The notes under the pieces: generated by a model
What the model was told of the DNA's origin: nothing
Seen by the model: only the letters and a program-made list of their open reading frames with translations
Database searches by the model: none
Position numbers and translations under genes: made by a program
NCBI GenBank assembly: GCA_015059095.1
Contig: SVBA01000001.1
Span: 1-64,000 of the forward strand
DNA: 64,000 nt
Source of the DNA: Erysipelotrichaceae bacterium
GTDB taxonomy: Bacteria; Bacillota_I; Bacilli_A; RFN20; CAG-449
Direction of reading: 5' to 3'
Shown here: one piece after another, positions 18,001 to 26,561 of the stretch
How positions within the stretch are numbered: the stretch's first letter is position 1
Layout of the letters: every line of letters begins with the position of its first letter

Positions 18001-18158
18001 ACTCCTATTGCAATTAGATATAAATGCAATACGAATTTTCTGTCTCCCTTACTAAAAAATTTATTAAGGAATTTCATAACTTTGGTTTGATTTAAATCAT
18101 CCCATTTGTTTTTTATTGTTTGATACATCGATTGAAACTTTTGTTTAATTATGTTCAT
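15063..18158 (-). CDS. YfhO family membrane protein (predicted lipid-linked glycosyltransferase)
   Basis: 1031 residues. About a dozen transmembrane helices fill the first half, followed by a large extracytoplasmic region (residues about 580-980) and a final helix before a Lys-rich tail. Layout and size match the YfhO family, whose B. subtilis member glycosylates lipoteichoic acid using a sugar-phosphate undecaprenyl donor. An acidic loop motif (TIVVSGDFYLQQIPFYH, near residue 70) fits the GT-C fold catalytic loop. It is last in the gdpP-rplI-dnaB-walJ-rlmH operon, 9 nt after rlmH. The exact sugar and acceptor are unknown. Confidence 0.8.
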   Translation of the reverse strand: MNIIKQKFQSMYQTIKNKWDDLNQTKVMKFLNKFFSKGDRKFVLHLYLIAIGVFIVTLLYNELTIVVSGDFYLQQIPFYHNGYDDWWIFIKTGEFPLWDESGFLGVNNVGANAFYYLWNIFFLPILIFPRALVPQGLAFLIITKFVLSGYVMKILLRYIGISEKTSTFISMAYAFSGWALFYLWFNHFLEITILLPLVLLGIEKVLKEKKVLFLVVSLFLSAITNYFFFIMICFTSVIYAIYRFCQYAKNYTVGEGFAVMGLGILCYVIAMLMALVVLIPCFQVALGSNRVDMENANTFTGKLLAALEEAYEAYKIKDNKVVFENVKEIFEICTKFDETYNYKVYTYPIISFFYPPSSCYDSILYNNNYYDNTNSSLFIYTPLMLMLVPSIINSIKEKRISHIIAVIGILVMLFTPFPYYCFTGFTTVCYGRWELFVVVISCMYIATTYDKIDKVKKWQIDVSFVFTFLWQIQMLWVGYSKQGTMGTNKLDGTQYYAIAMALYTIFVYHFIRKNLKDKGFISKINKLTILEILVVGNVCVICQGIKDMSSLYGGYKDVRLEEKIIKKIEKEDLGYYRIYNSSSDRDANNMGMLEGYRGTGTFHSIYNYELQDFIDWSRVSYGWQGWSMGMHEKRADLDTFTNIKYYLLDNTDTNIPFGYEKVLEEDNKALYVNKDFVEFGFAFDTILSDGQIYSTDTFENSTSYTRYKARAILNDTLYTRYAILDSEIAKEFAEENELNYKAYLTQNEYNVTTRMVYIENSDIKVHRAIWDQAEKGKMDGYEEPVNYSKSSATGLKWNSKLDIDLSSYLVAPQAKERGGAYVTIKAHMGDNLLIKLFGTNDQGEEYLLTEDTHMFHGYNSTNDRKYERGFYVYDQVTRVEIIVKDTLKSSDYVYKPDITYQYYDTYKQNIDKLKENPILDLEIGVNDFKFKTNYESKKMVVLTIPYDKGWSLKAIDKDGVEKNVEIVKAQGGFVGFVGEDGEVSYKLSYMTPGLKLGTYGLAIGLFLLGCIYIGFEMTYQDKKYIKKQLAL

Positions 18159-18167
18159 AAGTTCTCC

Positions 18168-18647
18168 TTATTTATGATACGTTTCGTTATTGTTAATTTT
18201 AAACGCACGATATATTTGTTCTAAAATAATAATTCGAGTCATTTGATGAGTAAAAGTCATAGGAGATAATTTTAATTTAAAATTACTTCTTTTTCTTAAT
18301 TCGTCACTAACTCCTAACGAGCCACCAATTACAAAAGTAATTGTTGAGTAATTTAATGATAAATCATTAAGTTTTTGGGCAAAATCCTCACTAGAAATTT
18401 CTTTACCATGTAAATCTAATAAGAAAACAAACTCATTTTCTTTAATTTGTTTTAGACAAGCGTTTCCTTCCTTATTTAATATGATTTCATTTTCTTTAAT
18501 AGATGAATTTTCTTTAATTTTTTCTTCTTCAACCTCTATTATGTTCACTTTAGAGTATCTAGATAATCTTTTTAAATATTCATTTATTTCATCTTTATGA
18601 AATTTTTCTTTTAATTTTCCAACGACTACTAACTTGATATTAATCAT
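18168..18647 (-). CDS. rlmH: 23S rRNA (pseudouridine1915-N3)-methyltransferase
   Basis: 159 residues, exact family length. RlmH is a SPOUT methyltransferase that methylates pseudouridine 1915 in helix 69 of 23S rRNA on assembled ribosomes. The trefoil-knot AdoMet site shows as FVLDLHGKEISSE, TFVIGGSLGVSDEL and the C-terminal LSPMTFTHQMTRIIILEQIYRAF. Its start overlaps the walJ stop by 4 nt (ATGA type). The walJ-rlmH pair is typical of Bacillota. Confidence 0.96.
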   Translation of the reverse strand: MINIKLVVVGKLKEKFHKDEINEYLKRLSRYSKVNIIEVEEEKIKENSSIKENEIILNKEGNACLKQIKENEFVFLLDLHGKEISSEDFAQKLNDLSLNYSTITFVIGGSLGVSDELRKRSNFKLKLSPMTFTHQMTRIIILEQIYRAFKINNNETYHK

Positions 18648-19405
18648 ACCTTAACCTCCACATCTCCACCAATCAATGTAGAAGTTTGAGAGGCGCATCT
18701 AATTAAATATTTAGTGTTATCAATTCCTCTTTCTTCAAACACTTCAATTAAATCAATCATCGCTTGATCAGGAGAATTAGCTTCTTCTGAAAGGTGCGCT
18801 AATACGATTTCTTTAGTGTTATCACCAATCACGTCGCATAAATAATTAGCAGAGTCTTCATTAGAAAGATGACCATAATCTCCCATTATTCTTTTTTTTA
18901 AAGTTTGAGGTCGGTTTGTATTCATCAACATTCTTACATTATGATTGGATTCAAAAATGTAATATGTTGCGTCCATAATCATGTCTACAACTCTTTCATA
19001 AATATACCCAGTATCTGTAATATAAACTAAAGTATCTTTATCATCTCTTATGATAAAACCACAAGAACCTTGCGAATCATGAGAAGTTGGTAAGCATGTA
19101 ATCTTAAAGCCTCCAATTTCATATTCTTTGAATGGAACCAGTTGATGATCTATTTTAGTTTTTTTATATGTAAATTTAGTAGAATAAATTATGTCATCAG
19201 AAAAAGCATTAATACCTGCGATATGATCAGTATGACTATGAGTTAATAATAAAGCTTCTACATCATCAATAGTTTTATTGATTTCGTTTAATTTTGCTTT
19301 TGTCTTTTTTATAGAAAGACCATTATCAATCATAATCGAATGATTATCATTAGTAATTAATGTACAATTCCCTTTAGATCCCGATTCAAAAATATAAAAT
19401 TTCAT
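18644..19405 (-). CDS. walJ: WalJ/YycJ metallo-beta-lactamase fold protein
   Basis: 253 residues. The MBL metal site THSHTDHIAG is at residue about 56, with later ligands in TSHDSQG, YITDTGY and LAHLSEEANSP. YycJ/WalJ is a 5'-3' exonuclease-like enzyme implicated in mismatch repair and cell-wall/division coordination. There is no WalRK two-component system in the window; here walJ is instead fused to the dnaB operon, overlapping dnaB by 1 nt and rlmH by 4 nt. This supports a link to DNA replication or repair. Confidence 0.9.
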   Translation of the reverse strand: MKFYIFESGSKGNCTLITNDNHSIMIDNGLSIKKTKAKLNEINKTIDDVEALLLTHSHTDHIAGINAFSDDIIYSTKFTYKKTKIDHQLVPFKEYEIGGFKITCLPTSHDSQGSCGFIIRDDKDTLVYITDTGYIYERVVDMIMDATYYIFESNHNVRMLMNTNRPQTLKKRIMGDYGHLSNEDSANYLCDVIGDNTKEIVLAHLSEEANSPDQAMIDLIEVFEERGIDNTKYLIRCASQTSTLIGGDVEVKV

Positions 19406-20820
19406 TATTCTTCTTGTGTCCTTCTATCGTTTTCAACAAACTTACCAATATTCATAAAGAATGTATATGAAAGGACACCTGTTTTACCATTTCTATTTTT
19501 TGCTACATTAATCTTTGTTTCTTCTGTATTAGCAAATGGGTTGGTATCCATTGGATCTTCATTTTCTTTTTCTTTTGCTGCTTGAGCGTTTTGATATTTT
19601 TCACGGTGAATAAATATAACAATATCCGCATCTTGTTCAATAGAACCAGAATCTCTTAAATCTGAAAGTTTTGGCATTCTTTCAGTAGCAGATCTTTGTT
19701 CACTACCTCTTGATAATTGTGATAAACAAATAATTGGAACTTCAACTTCTCTTGCTAAAGCTTTTAATTGACGAGAAATTTCAGAAACTTCTAATTGCCT
19801 ATTATCAATTCTTGAGTTATTAGTAGTAATTAAACCTAAATAGTCAATAAAGATACAGCACAAATCTGGGCATTGCGCCTTCAATTTTTGTACTTTTGTT
19901 TTAATATCCGTTAATTTTTGACCAGCAGTATCATCAATTAATAATTTAATATCTTTTAAAGCCTTAACACCTTGATCAAGTGCCAACCAATCGTCATCAG
20001 ATAATTCACCATTAGCAAACAAAGCCGAGTTAATTGATGCGGCGTTAGATAATAATCTTTTGACAATTGATTTTGCATCCATTTCTAAAGAGAAGAAAGC
20101 AACTGTTCCTCCACTTAATCTAGCAGCGTTATATGCTAAATTTAAAGAGAATGCTGTTTTACCTACTGAAGGTCTAGCACCTATAATATTAAGTTGTCCT
20201 GGTTGCCATCCCCCTTGAGTATAATAATCTAATAATTTAAAACCTGTTGAGACACCTTTAAAGCCTTTTTCATTTTTATTTCTACTAATTTTTAAATCTC
20301 TAGCAATTTGATCAACAATATCTGATGCCTTTTCAAATTCGGAAACTCTTCTTGCTTGTGTAATATCTAAAATCTTCTTTTCACATTGAGCAATATATTG
20401 ACCTACATCAGTAAATTCTTTCTTTTCAAATCCTTCTACACATTCATCTAAACATTCAATAAGTCTTCTAGAAAGTGCTAAATCTTTGATTGTATCTGCA
20501 TGATAAAGAGCATTAGAATCACTAATGTAACTATCGATTAATTCTCTAATATAATTAACCCCACCAATTTGACTTAATACTTTCATATTAACATCTAATT
20601 CAGTAGTAATAGACGCTACATCTACTACTTTACCATTATCCATCAAAGTATTAATTGCACGGAAAACTAATCTATTTGGAACAATCTCATCTTTTTTTCC
20701 TGTTCCATAAAAATCAGATTCAATTAATTTATTAACAATTTCATTTCTTACGTTATTTGATTCAATAAGAGCACCCAAAACCGCTCTTTCTGATTCTTCA
20801 TTATGTGGTAAAACTTTCAT
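19405..20820 (-). CDS. dnaB: Replicative DNA helicase
   Basis: 471 residues (called DnaC in B. subtilis). The N-terminal helical domain begins LPHNEESERAVLGAL; the RecA-like domain has Walker A GARPSVGKTAFSLNLA near residue 209, Walker B CCIFIDYLGLI and the LSQLSRGSEQR and RDSGSIEQDADI segments. It forms the hexameric fork helicase. No intein is present although this P-loop is a known intein site. Located between rplI and walJ; it starts 8 nt after rplI. Confidence 0.97.
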   Translation of the reverse strand: MKVLPHNEESERAVLGALIESNNVRNEIVNKLIESDFYGTGKKDEIVPNRLVFRAINTLMDNGKVVDVASITTELDVNMKVLSQIGGVNYIRELIDSYISDSNALYHADTIKDLALSRRLIECLDECVEGFEKKEFTDVGQYIAQCEKKILDITQARRVSEFEKASDIVDQIARDLKISRNKNEKGFKGVSTGFKLLDYYTQGGWQPGQLNIIGARPSVGKTAFSLNLAYNAARLSGGTVAFFSLEMDAKSIVKRLLSNAASINSALFANGELSDDDWLALDQGVKALKDIKLLIDDTAGQKLTDIKTKVQKLKAQCPDLCCIFIDYLGLITTNNSRIDNRQLEVSEISRQLKALAREVEVPIICLSQLSRGSEQRSATERMPKLSDLRDSGSIEQDADIVIFIHREKYQNAQAAKEKENEDPMDTNPFANTEETKINVAKNRNGKTGVLSYTFFMNIGKFVENDRRTQEE

Positions 20821-20828
20821 AAATACAC

Positions 20829-21278
20829 CTACTTCTTTTCTGATACGTGAACGCTAATTGTAGCAACGACATCTTTAAATAATTCAACTTTTAATCTTGT
20901 ATAACCAAAAGCATTACATGGATACTTATCAACAAACTTACGTTTATCAACTACAATACCATATTTATCTTTTAATTCTTGAACAATGACTTTTTCAGAA
21001 ATTGTTCCCATCATTCTTCCATCTTTTGAACTAGGAGCAGTAAATTCTAATACGATAGATTCAATTTTTGCTTTTACTTCTCTAGCTTCATTTTGTTTTC
21101 TAATGAATTCATCTTTTTCATGTTGAATTTGTTTGTCTCTAACTTCAACTCCGTGTTCGGAATAACGAACTGCTAATTTTCTAGGAATTAAGAAATTTGA
21201 ACCATAACCATCAGATACTTCAACAATTTGGTTTTTCTTTCCTACGCCTTTAACATCTTGTAATAAAATAACTTTCAT
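20829..21278 (-). CDS. rplI: 50S ribosomal protein bL9
   Basis: 149 residues. The bL9 signature is VKGVGKKNQIVEVSDGYGSNFLIPRK (residues 9-34, given here in part: GKKNQIVEVSDGYGSNFLIP). It has the long connecting helix and C-terminal rRNA-binding domain of full-length L9. Clustered gdpP-rplI-dnaB as in B. subtilis. A strong AGGAGG site precedes the ATG at 21278. Confidence 0.97.
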   Translation of the reverse strand: MKVILLQDVKGVGKKNQIVEVSDGYGSNFLIPRKLAVRYSEHGVEVRDKQIQHEKDEFIRKQNEAREVKAKIESIVLEFTAPSSKDGRMMGTISEKVIVQELKDKYGIVVDKRKFVDKYPCNAFGYTRLKVELFKDVVATISVHVSEKK

Positions 21279-21290
21279 AAAAATATCCTC

Positions 21291-23288
21291 CTATCTTTTT
21301 TCTGCCCTTGCATCTGAAAGATATAGATTTAAAGTTTCCTTTAAATAATCCATAGTTTCATCTACATTTTTATTTTCTAATTGAGAAGCGGCTGCAGCAA
21401 AATGTCCGCCACCACCCATTTTTTCCATTAAGTATTGAACGTTAATAGTTCCATCACTTCTAGCGGAAATATTACAACTCTTATTATCTGTTCTACCTAC
21501 AACAAAGCAAGCATTAACTCCTTTAATTTGTAAAGTATCTTGGGCAACTATAGCAAGCATTGTTCTATCAATAATATCATCATTATCCGCTCTACATACT
21601 ACTACACCAAAATGAGGAGTAATCGCAGTAGCCATAATTTTAATCTTTAATGCATATTCTTCAAACTCTTCTTTTAAGAAAGAATCTGCTAATAAGTTAT
21701 CCGCGCCAAATTCTTTTAAAATAACAGATGCATCATATGTTCTTTGCCCTGTTTTATTTCTGTAATAATTAGTATCAAGTAAAATACCTGAAAGCATCAT
21801 AGATGCTACTCTTTCACTTACTTCTAAACGTTTATCGTTATATCTAATTAATTCTGCAACTAATTCAGAGGCAGAAGATGCAGCAGGTTCTATATATACA
21901 TAAACAGGCGATTCTACGAATTCTTCACCACGTCTATGATGGTCAATAATTGCAACTTTTGAACATGTTTCAGTAAGTTTTCTTGATAAGGTTATTGAAG
22001 GCTTATGTACATCAGTAAGAATTAATAAAGATTGCGAAGTTACTTCATCTATCGCAACTTTTGGAAGAATTGTCATTTCTTTTATTTCTTCTCTAGAATA
22101 CATTTGTTTAAATGCTTTCTTTGTCTTATATTCTACAAATCTTTCATCATAAACTAGTTGTACCTTTTTACCAACTTGCTTAACAAATTCAAATATACCA
22201 AGAGCAGATCCTAAGGCATCTAAATCCATATCTTTGTGACCCATGACATAAACTTTATCTGCATCTTTAATTAAAGTATATAAAGATTTAGATAATACTC
22301 TAACTTTAACTCTACTTCTTTTAGTTTTTGCTTCTGACTTACCACCAATAAAGATTAATTTTTCACCATATGGAGAAACAACAACTTGATCTCCACCACG
22401 AGATAAGCATACATCTAAAGACGATGCTGCTAAATCATTTAATTTAATATAATCATCATGTCCTAAAGCTACGCCAATAGATAAAGTTAATTCAAAATCT
22501 TCTTCTTTGGAAACATTTCTAATTTCATCTAATAACGAAAAGTGATCTTCAATTAATTTATCATACTGCGCCTTAGTAGCGATTAATGAATAAGCATCTC
22601 CTCTAATTTTTCTAACTAATACCCCGAATTTTTTGAAATATTCAAAAATAATTCTTTGAATATTAGTAAATAATTCTGAAGATTTACTTTCATCGACAAT
22701 TGATAAAACATCTTGATAATTATCAATAGATATTAACCCAACAACTGGAGCGTGTTCTTTTTGGAAATGGCTTATAGCCTCAAAATCAGTGACATCTTTA
22801 AAAATAAATAAATTTGCCTCTTTTAGATATTTAACTTCATAAACTCGATTATCAATATCGACATTTATTTTCTTTACTTTTTTATCTTGAAGCGCTAATA
22901 GTTCTCTTTTCCAAGTATAAACGTTGTGGTCTACTAATCTAGTTTGAATATCTTCAAACCAGTCATTAGTCCAAATAACATTATTATAATCATCAACAAT
23001 AATTACACCAATTTGACCAAAATTATAAACTTCTTCTACACCTTCACCAACAATTTCCACTGCAGTAATATCATTTTTCTTTCTTGCGTTAGAAATGTTA
23101 GATAAAACTAAAGAAATATACAACAAATCAATTACAACTACCGCGCAGATAGAAATAACTAGTACATCTTCTGTATATTTAAATTCAGGCAATACTTTAG
23201 ATACAAAGACTAAGCCAACGATACAAATTAATTCAACAAAAAAGATTATTAAAGCGATAAACATGAATTTTTTAATCATCTTTTGCAT
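21291..23288 (-). CDS. gdpP: Cyclic-di-AMP phosphodiesterase GdpP
   Basis: 665 residues, full domain order: two N-terminal transmembrane helices (residues about 10-65), a PAS-like domain, a degenerate GGDEF domain (GGDQVV instead of GGDEF, residues about 175-310), then DHH (VMGHKDMDLDALGSALG, IDHHRRGEEF, LDTNYYRNKTGQ) and DHHA1 (MGGGGHFAAAAS). It degrades c-di-AMP to pApA at the membrane and so sets potassium and osmolyte balance and beta-lactam tolerance. All DHH metal ligands are visible. Flanked by the YybS-like gene upstream and rplI 12 nt downstream, matching the B. subtilis order. Confidence 0.95.
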   Translation of the reverse strand: MQKMIKKFMFIALIIFFVELICIVGLVFVSKVLPEFKYTEDVLVISICAVVVIDLLYISLVLSNISNARKKNDITAVEIVGEGVEEVYNFGQIGVIIVDDYNNVIWTNDWFEDIQTRLVDHNVYTWKRELLALQDKKVKKINVDIDNRVYEVKYLKEANLFIFKDVTDFEAISHFQKEHAPVVGLISIDNYQDVLSIVDESKSSELFTNIQRIIFEYFKKFGVLVRKIRGDAYSLIATKAQYDKLIEDHFSLLDEIRNVSKEEDFELTLSIGVALGHDDYIKLNDLAASSLDVCLSRGGDQVVVSPYGEKLIFIGGKSEAKTKRSRVKVRVLSKSLYTLIKDADKVYVMGHKDMDLDALGSALGIFEFVKQVGKKVQLVYDERFVEYKTKKAFKQMYSREEIKEMTILPKVAIDEVTSQSLLILTDVHKPSITLSRKLTETCSKVAIIDHHRRGEEFVESPVYVYIEPAASSASELVAELIRYNDKRLEVSERVASMMLSGILLDTNYYRNKTGQRTYDASVILKEFGADNLLADSFLKEEFEEYALKIKIMATAITPHFGVVVCRADNDDIIDRTMLAIVAQDTLQIKGVNACFVVGRTDNKSCNISARSDGTINVQYLMEKMGGGGHFAAAASQLENKNVDETMDYLKETLNLYLSDARAEKR

Positions 23289-23348
23289 AAAATCACCTCA
23301 TTTAAAATATTATACTATATATTTTTTGAATAATATATAGTAAAAATT

Positions 23349-24311
23349 TTAATTTTCAGTATGATTTATAGATTTATTATATATTTTACTCTGTAAAGAA
23401 ATAAAACTATCCACTAATCCAATAATTACAAAGAAAATTGGAACGATAATTAACAAAACAAATTCTAAAATTAATAAATACTTTTTATTCTTTAATTTAA
23501 TAAATAATGATGCAACCCTAATTCCAAAATAAATATAGATTGTCCCTACTATAAAAGTAAGATTAACTAAAATAACAATTAAAACTCTTAAAGCACCTTC
23601 GCTTTCAAAAAAGAAAGGAAGTAGGCTAAAAGAACTAATACAAATTAAAATATATAAGCAAGAAATCCACTTTGGTATTAAATTATTTAATGAGAAGAAA
23701 CTTAACACTTTACTAGAAAAATTATATTTAAATATTCTTTTAACAAGAATAACAAATAATAAATAAGTAACCAAAGAATTCATTAAAGAAATAATGATGA
23801 TAATAGATGGAATTAATCCTTCCATTAATGCTTGAATTATCGCAAAATCCCCTGTGTTTACACCGAAAAGTCTTTCCATTTCTAATATCATATTTTGTAT
23901 ATCTAGAAAGATATTTTCAAAGCCTAATAAACTAGCAAGGACAATAGATCCTAACACTTCTGTAATAGAAGTAATTAAAGTTAAAATTAGTATACTATAT
24001 ATCGGTTTTAATTCTTTCTTTAATAATAATCCTCCTAATAAAGATCCAATAAATAAGTATGGAATATTAAATACTAAAACATTTAGTGGATTAATACTTA
24101 ACAAAAAAGAAATTACTATACTAGCAACAAAAGGAACGATACTATTCTTCAAATCATATTTAAAAGCAAATATTGCTAAAGGTATAGGCATTAAAAAAGA
24201 TAGATTATATTCTAATTGTCCTCCTAAGAATCTAGAAATAAAGAATATTAATCCATATATTGCAACTATAATACTACCATCTGTAATCTTTCTAATTTGT
24301 TTAGCTTTCAT
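23349..24311 (-). CDS. YybS-like (DUF2232) membrane protein
   Basis: 320 residues with about eight transmembrane helices and little soluble sequence. Position immediately upstream of gdpP-rplI-dnaB is that of B. subtilis yybS, and the size and topology fit the DUF2232 family. Its function is unknown; relatives resemble small-molecule transporter S-components. The first Met is followed by KAKQIRKITDGSIIVA, then helix 1. It is likely the first gene of the seven-gene operon ending at the YfhO-like gene. Confidence 0.75.
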   Translation of the reverse strand: MKAKQIRKITDGSIIVAIYGLIFFISRFLGGQLEYNLSFLMPIPLAIFAFKYDLKNSIVPFVASIVISFLLSINPLNVLVFNIPYLFIGSLLGGLLLKKELKPIYSILILTLITSITEVLGSIVLASLLGFENIFLDIQNMILEMERLFGVNTGDFAIIQALMEGLIPSIIIIISLMNSLVTYLLFVILVKRIFKYNFSSKVLSFFSLNNLIPKWISCLYILICISSFSLLPFFFESEGALRVLIVILVNLTFIVGTIYIYFGIRVASLFIKLKNKKYLLILEFVLLIIVPIFFVIIGLVDSFISLQSKIYNKSINHTEN

Positions 24312-24391
24312 ATTTCTCCCAATTAATATGTACTAATTATATCATAGATTTATTAATATATTATGAATAATATTCTTTTTATAAAGATATA

Positions 24392-24420
24392 AGAAAAACG
24401 ACACTTTAGATTAGTGTCGC
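24392..24420 (-). terminator. Terminator after the InlB-repeat lipoprotein gene
   Basis: 7-bp stem CGACACT/AGTGTCG (24399-24405 with 24413-24419), 7-nt loop, followed by five T on the minus strand. It isolates the lipoprotein gene from the YybS-gdpP operon. Confidence 0.8.
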
Positions 24421-24425
24421 ATTTT

Positions 24426-26168
24426 TTACCATGGAACCATTTCTCCATCAACATATCTCCAATATTTATTTACAGTATCTATTGGTTCAGTTTCGCTATA
24501 GTAATACATATTTTCTGGTACTAATCTAGGATAACCTTCTTTTTCTATAGCTTCCCACATTTCAACACTGCCTTTATAAAAGACATTTTCAACATCAGTA
24601 AATCCAAAAGAACAATCTCCTAAATACTCTAAACTTGCAGGAAGATATACGGTTTTTAATTTTTTACATGCATAGAACGCATCTTCTTCAATTCTAGTAA
24701 TATAATCATTTAAAATTAAAGTTTCAAGCTCAAGACAATTTTCAAAAGCTCTTTTTCCAATATTTACTAAAGTTGGTATATCATCAAAAACAACTTTTTT
24801 AACTACAAAATTACCATGGAATCCATCTTCTATTACCCCTGTTATTTTCGAAGTATAATAGTTATTACCATCTTTAATAGGAATATTTGGTCCGGTAATC
24901 AAGAACGTTTTATAAGTTTCATTCGCACATTTAACTTTATAAGTATATTCTCCATTATCATAATTTTGAATTCTTTCTAATCCATCTTTAGTATAATACC
25001 AATCTGTCCATATAGCATTTATTTCTGTATCAGAATATATCGGAGTAGAAAAATCAAAGTCCCATCCAATGAAATCTTTAGTGTATCCATCTTTTGGAGA
25101 TTCTAAATCACCAATAGGATATGCCTTTTCTCCATAATCTACATACAAATAATCAGTATATCCTAACCCTGTTTTAAACGAAACTTTAAAAGATTTAGTA
25201 TGTTTATAATATTTAGCAACAAATTCTCTATCCTCTTTTACTCTATCAGAATATTGATAATCGCCTTGAGGAATCCAATATGAAAATGTGTAAAAATATT
25301 TTGGATCTTCACTTTCCTTAACTGGTTCATCAAGAGGATAACCATAATACGAATTATGCGATACTTTATCTTGATAAAGTATTGTTCCATCATCGTCTTT
25401 AAATACAACATCATATGTGTAATAATCTAATCTAAACTTAGCGACAAACTCAGTATCTTGAGTAATTGGAGTTGTTTCTGGATTAGGAGAAAAACCTATA
25501 AAACTGTATGTACCTAATTCTATAGGATCCTTAGTTGGAATTTCTCCAGTATATGAAGCATATTCTCCTTTTTTTATTATTTGTCTTTCTAAAGTCCATC
25601 CATTTTCGTTTTTAAAAGTCACATCGTAAGAATGTCTTGTTTTTGTAAAATCAGCATATAAATGCAAATTTTTTGTTACATTATTAGGAGCGTTTCCATA
25701 AAAATCATACCATCCACGAAATGCATAATCATAATAATCATCTGATTCTTTAGTAGGTATTTTATCATATACAAATGAATCATTATGTTTGACAGAAATA
25801 CTATCTAATAAAGTATTATCGTCTCCATAAAAATTAACTGTATAATATTTATCATTTATAGAAAATTCAGGATAAAAAGAAGTATCTTCAATAATATCAT
25901 TTAAAGGTTTATCCCAAGAAACAAACACCGCTTCTTTTCCTTCTTCTACTTCTAATGAAGGATTTTTTCCTTCATAAGTGATATCCTCACCTTTTTCAAT
26001 TTCTTTTTCTAATAAAATGGTATTATCTCCATCATAAAAAGTTACTTTCACGTAATCTTTTTGTTCATTAGAAGAACTAGGAATAATAAAACTACAACTT
26101 GAAAGCACACTTATAAAAGCAATAGAACTTAAAAGCAATTTCTTTATCTTCATATCTCTCATATACAA
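24426..26168 (-). CDS. Surface lipoprotein with InlB-type beta-grasp repeats and a BspA-type leucine-rich repeat
   Basis: 580 residues. Signal peptide with lipobox (AFISVLSSC), lipidated Cys near residue 25. Five or six InlB B-like repeats follow (VTFYDGDNTILLEKEIEKGE, VNFYGDDNTLLDSISVKHND, VTFKNENGW, VVFKDDDGT, VSFKTGLGY), each ending in a F-x-G/F-x-x-W segment. After residue about 410 there is a BspA/LRR_5 stretch (VVFDDIPTLVNIGKRAFENC, AFYACKKLKTVYLPASLEYL). Such proteins are cell-surface adhesins or scaffolds in gut Bacillota. The start could be the ATG at 26153, which gives a tighter signal peptide; neither has a clear ribosome binding site. Confidence 0.85.
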   Translation of the reverse strand: MYMRDMKIKKLLLSSIAFISVLSSCSFIIPSSSNEQKDYVKVTFYDGDNTILLEKEIEKGEDITYEGKNPSLEVEEGKEAVFVSWDKPLNDIIEDTSFYPEFSINDKYYTVNFYGDDNTLLDSISVKHNDSFVYDKIPTKESDDYYDYAFRGWYDFYGNAPNNVTKNLHLYADFTKTRHSYDVTFKNENGWTLERQIIKKGEYASYTGEIPTKDPIELGTYSFIGFSPNPETTPITQDTEFVAKFRLDYYTYDVVFKDDDGTILYQDKVSHNSYYGYPLDEPVKESEDPKYFYTFSYWIPQGDYQYSDRVKEDREFVAKYYKHTKSFKVSFKTGLGYTDYLYVDYGEKAYPIGDLESPKDGYTKDFIGWDFDFSTPIYSDTEINAIWTDWYYTKDGLERIQNYDNGEYTYKVKCANETYKTFLITGPNIPIKDGNNYYTSKITGVIEDGFHGNFVVKKVVFDDIPTLVNIGKRAFENCLELETLILNDYITRIEEDAFYACKKLKTVYLPASLEYLGDCSFGFTDVENVFYKGSVEMWEAIEKEGYPRLVPENMYYYSETEPIDTVNKYWRYVDGEMVPW

Positions 26169-26447
26169 TTTAAGTATATCACATTTTACTAATAATGAAA
26201 GAAAACTATATTTTTTCTAAACATCTTCCCTTTAAAATTATAATTATTATATACACATTCCACTCCCGCTCATAAATGAAAACGAACATTTACACAACGA
26301 ATATAAAACATAAGGTTAATAATGGACTTTTTAGCAAAAAACAAATATAAAAGACCACTGAATTCAGTGATCTTTTGGTTCGTTTGGAATAGACTCTTCC
26401 ATCTGTGGTTGATTAATAGGTCTTATTCTTTTATAAACTGTATAAAA
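26169..26447. other. Intergenic region, no protein gene called
   Basis: About 280 nt between the InlB-type lipoprotein gene and the small ORF behind the Sel1 gene. It holds the Sel1-unit terminator (26345-26375) and the presumed promoter of the lipoprotein gene (AT-rich, no clear -35). A 76-codon plus-strand open frame at 26322-26552 is not convincing. Confidence 0.4.
26345..26375 (-). terminator. Terminator of the Sel1-repeat gene unit
   Basis: Stem GACCACTG/CAGTGATC (26353-26372, loop AATT, one G-U). On the minus strand it is followed by TTTT-A-T-A-T-T-T. It lies about 75 nt past the small ORF. Confidence 0.75.
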
Positions 26448-26561
26448 TTAATAGTTAGAAAATTCAAACATAAATACACTAACATCATATCCTTCATAAG
26501 CGTATACAACCTGATAATCTTCTCCATCTATTCTTTGGAAATTTTTATCTAGTTCTACCAT
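26448..26561 (-). CDS. 37-residue peptide translationally coupled to the Sel1-repeat gene
   Basis: Its ATG (26561-26559) overlaps the TAA stop of the Sel1-repeat gene in a TAATG junction, the classic coupling arrangement. The frame then runs MVELDKNFQRIDGEDYQVVY and ends ...FEFSNY before a TAA at 26448, with the unit's terminator further on. It is acidic and aromatic, without a membrane segment or signal. I do not recognise it; it could be an authentic small protein or the relic of a longer one. It is too short for routine gene calling. Confidence 0.45.
   Translation of the reverse strand: MVELDKNFQRIDGEDYQVVYAYEGYDVSVFMFEFSNY

Noticed and set aside
24399-24419. GTGTCG in the 24.4-kb hairpin as a further ECF promoter element
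   Set aside because: It is one arm of an intrinsic terminator at the end of a lipoprotein gene, not upstream of any start.
26322-26552. 76-codon plus-strand open frame with hydrophobic character
   Set aside because: AT-rich DNA gives hydrophobic frames by chance; it runs opposite to a coupled small ORF and a terminator, and has no ribosome binding site.
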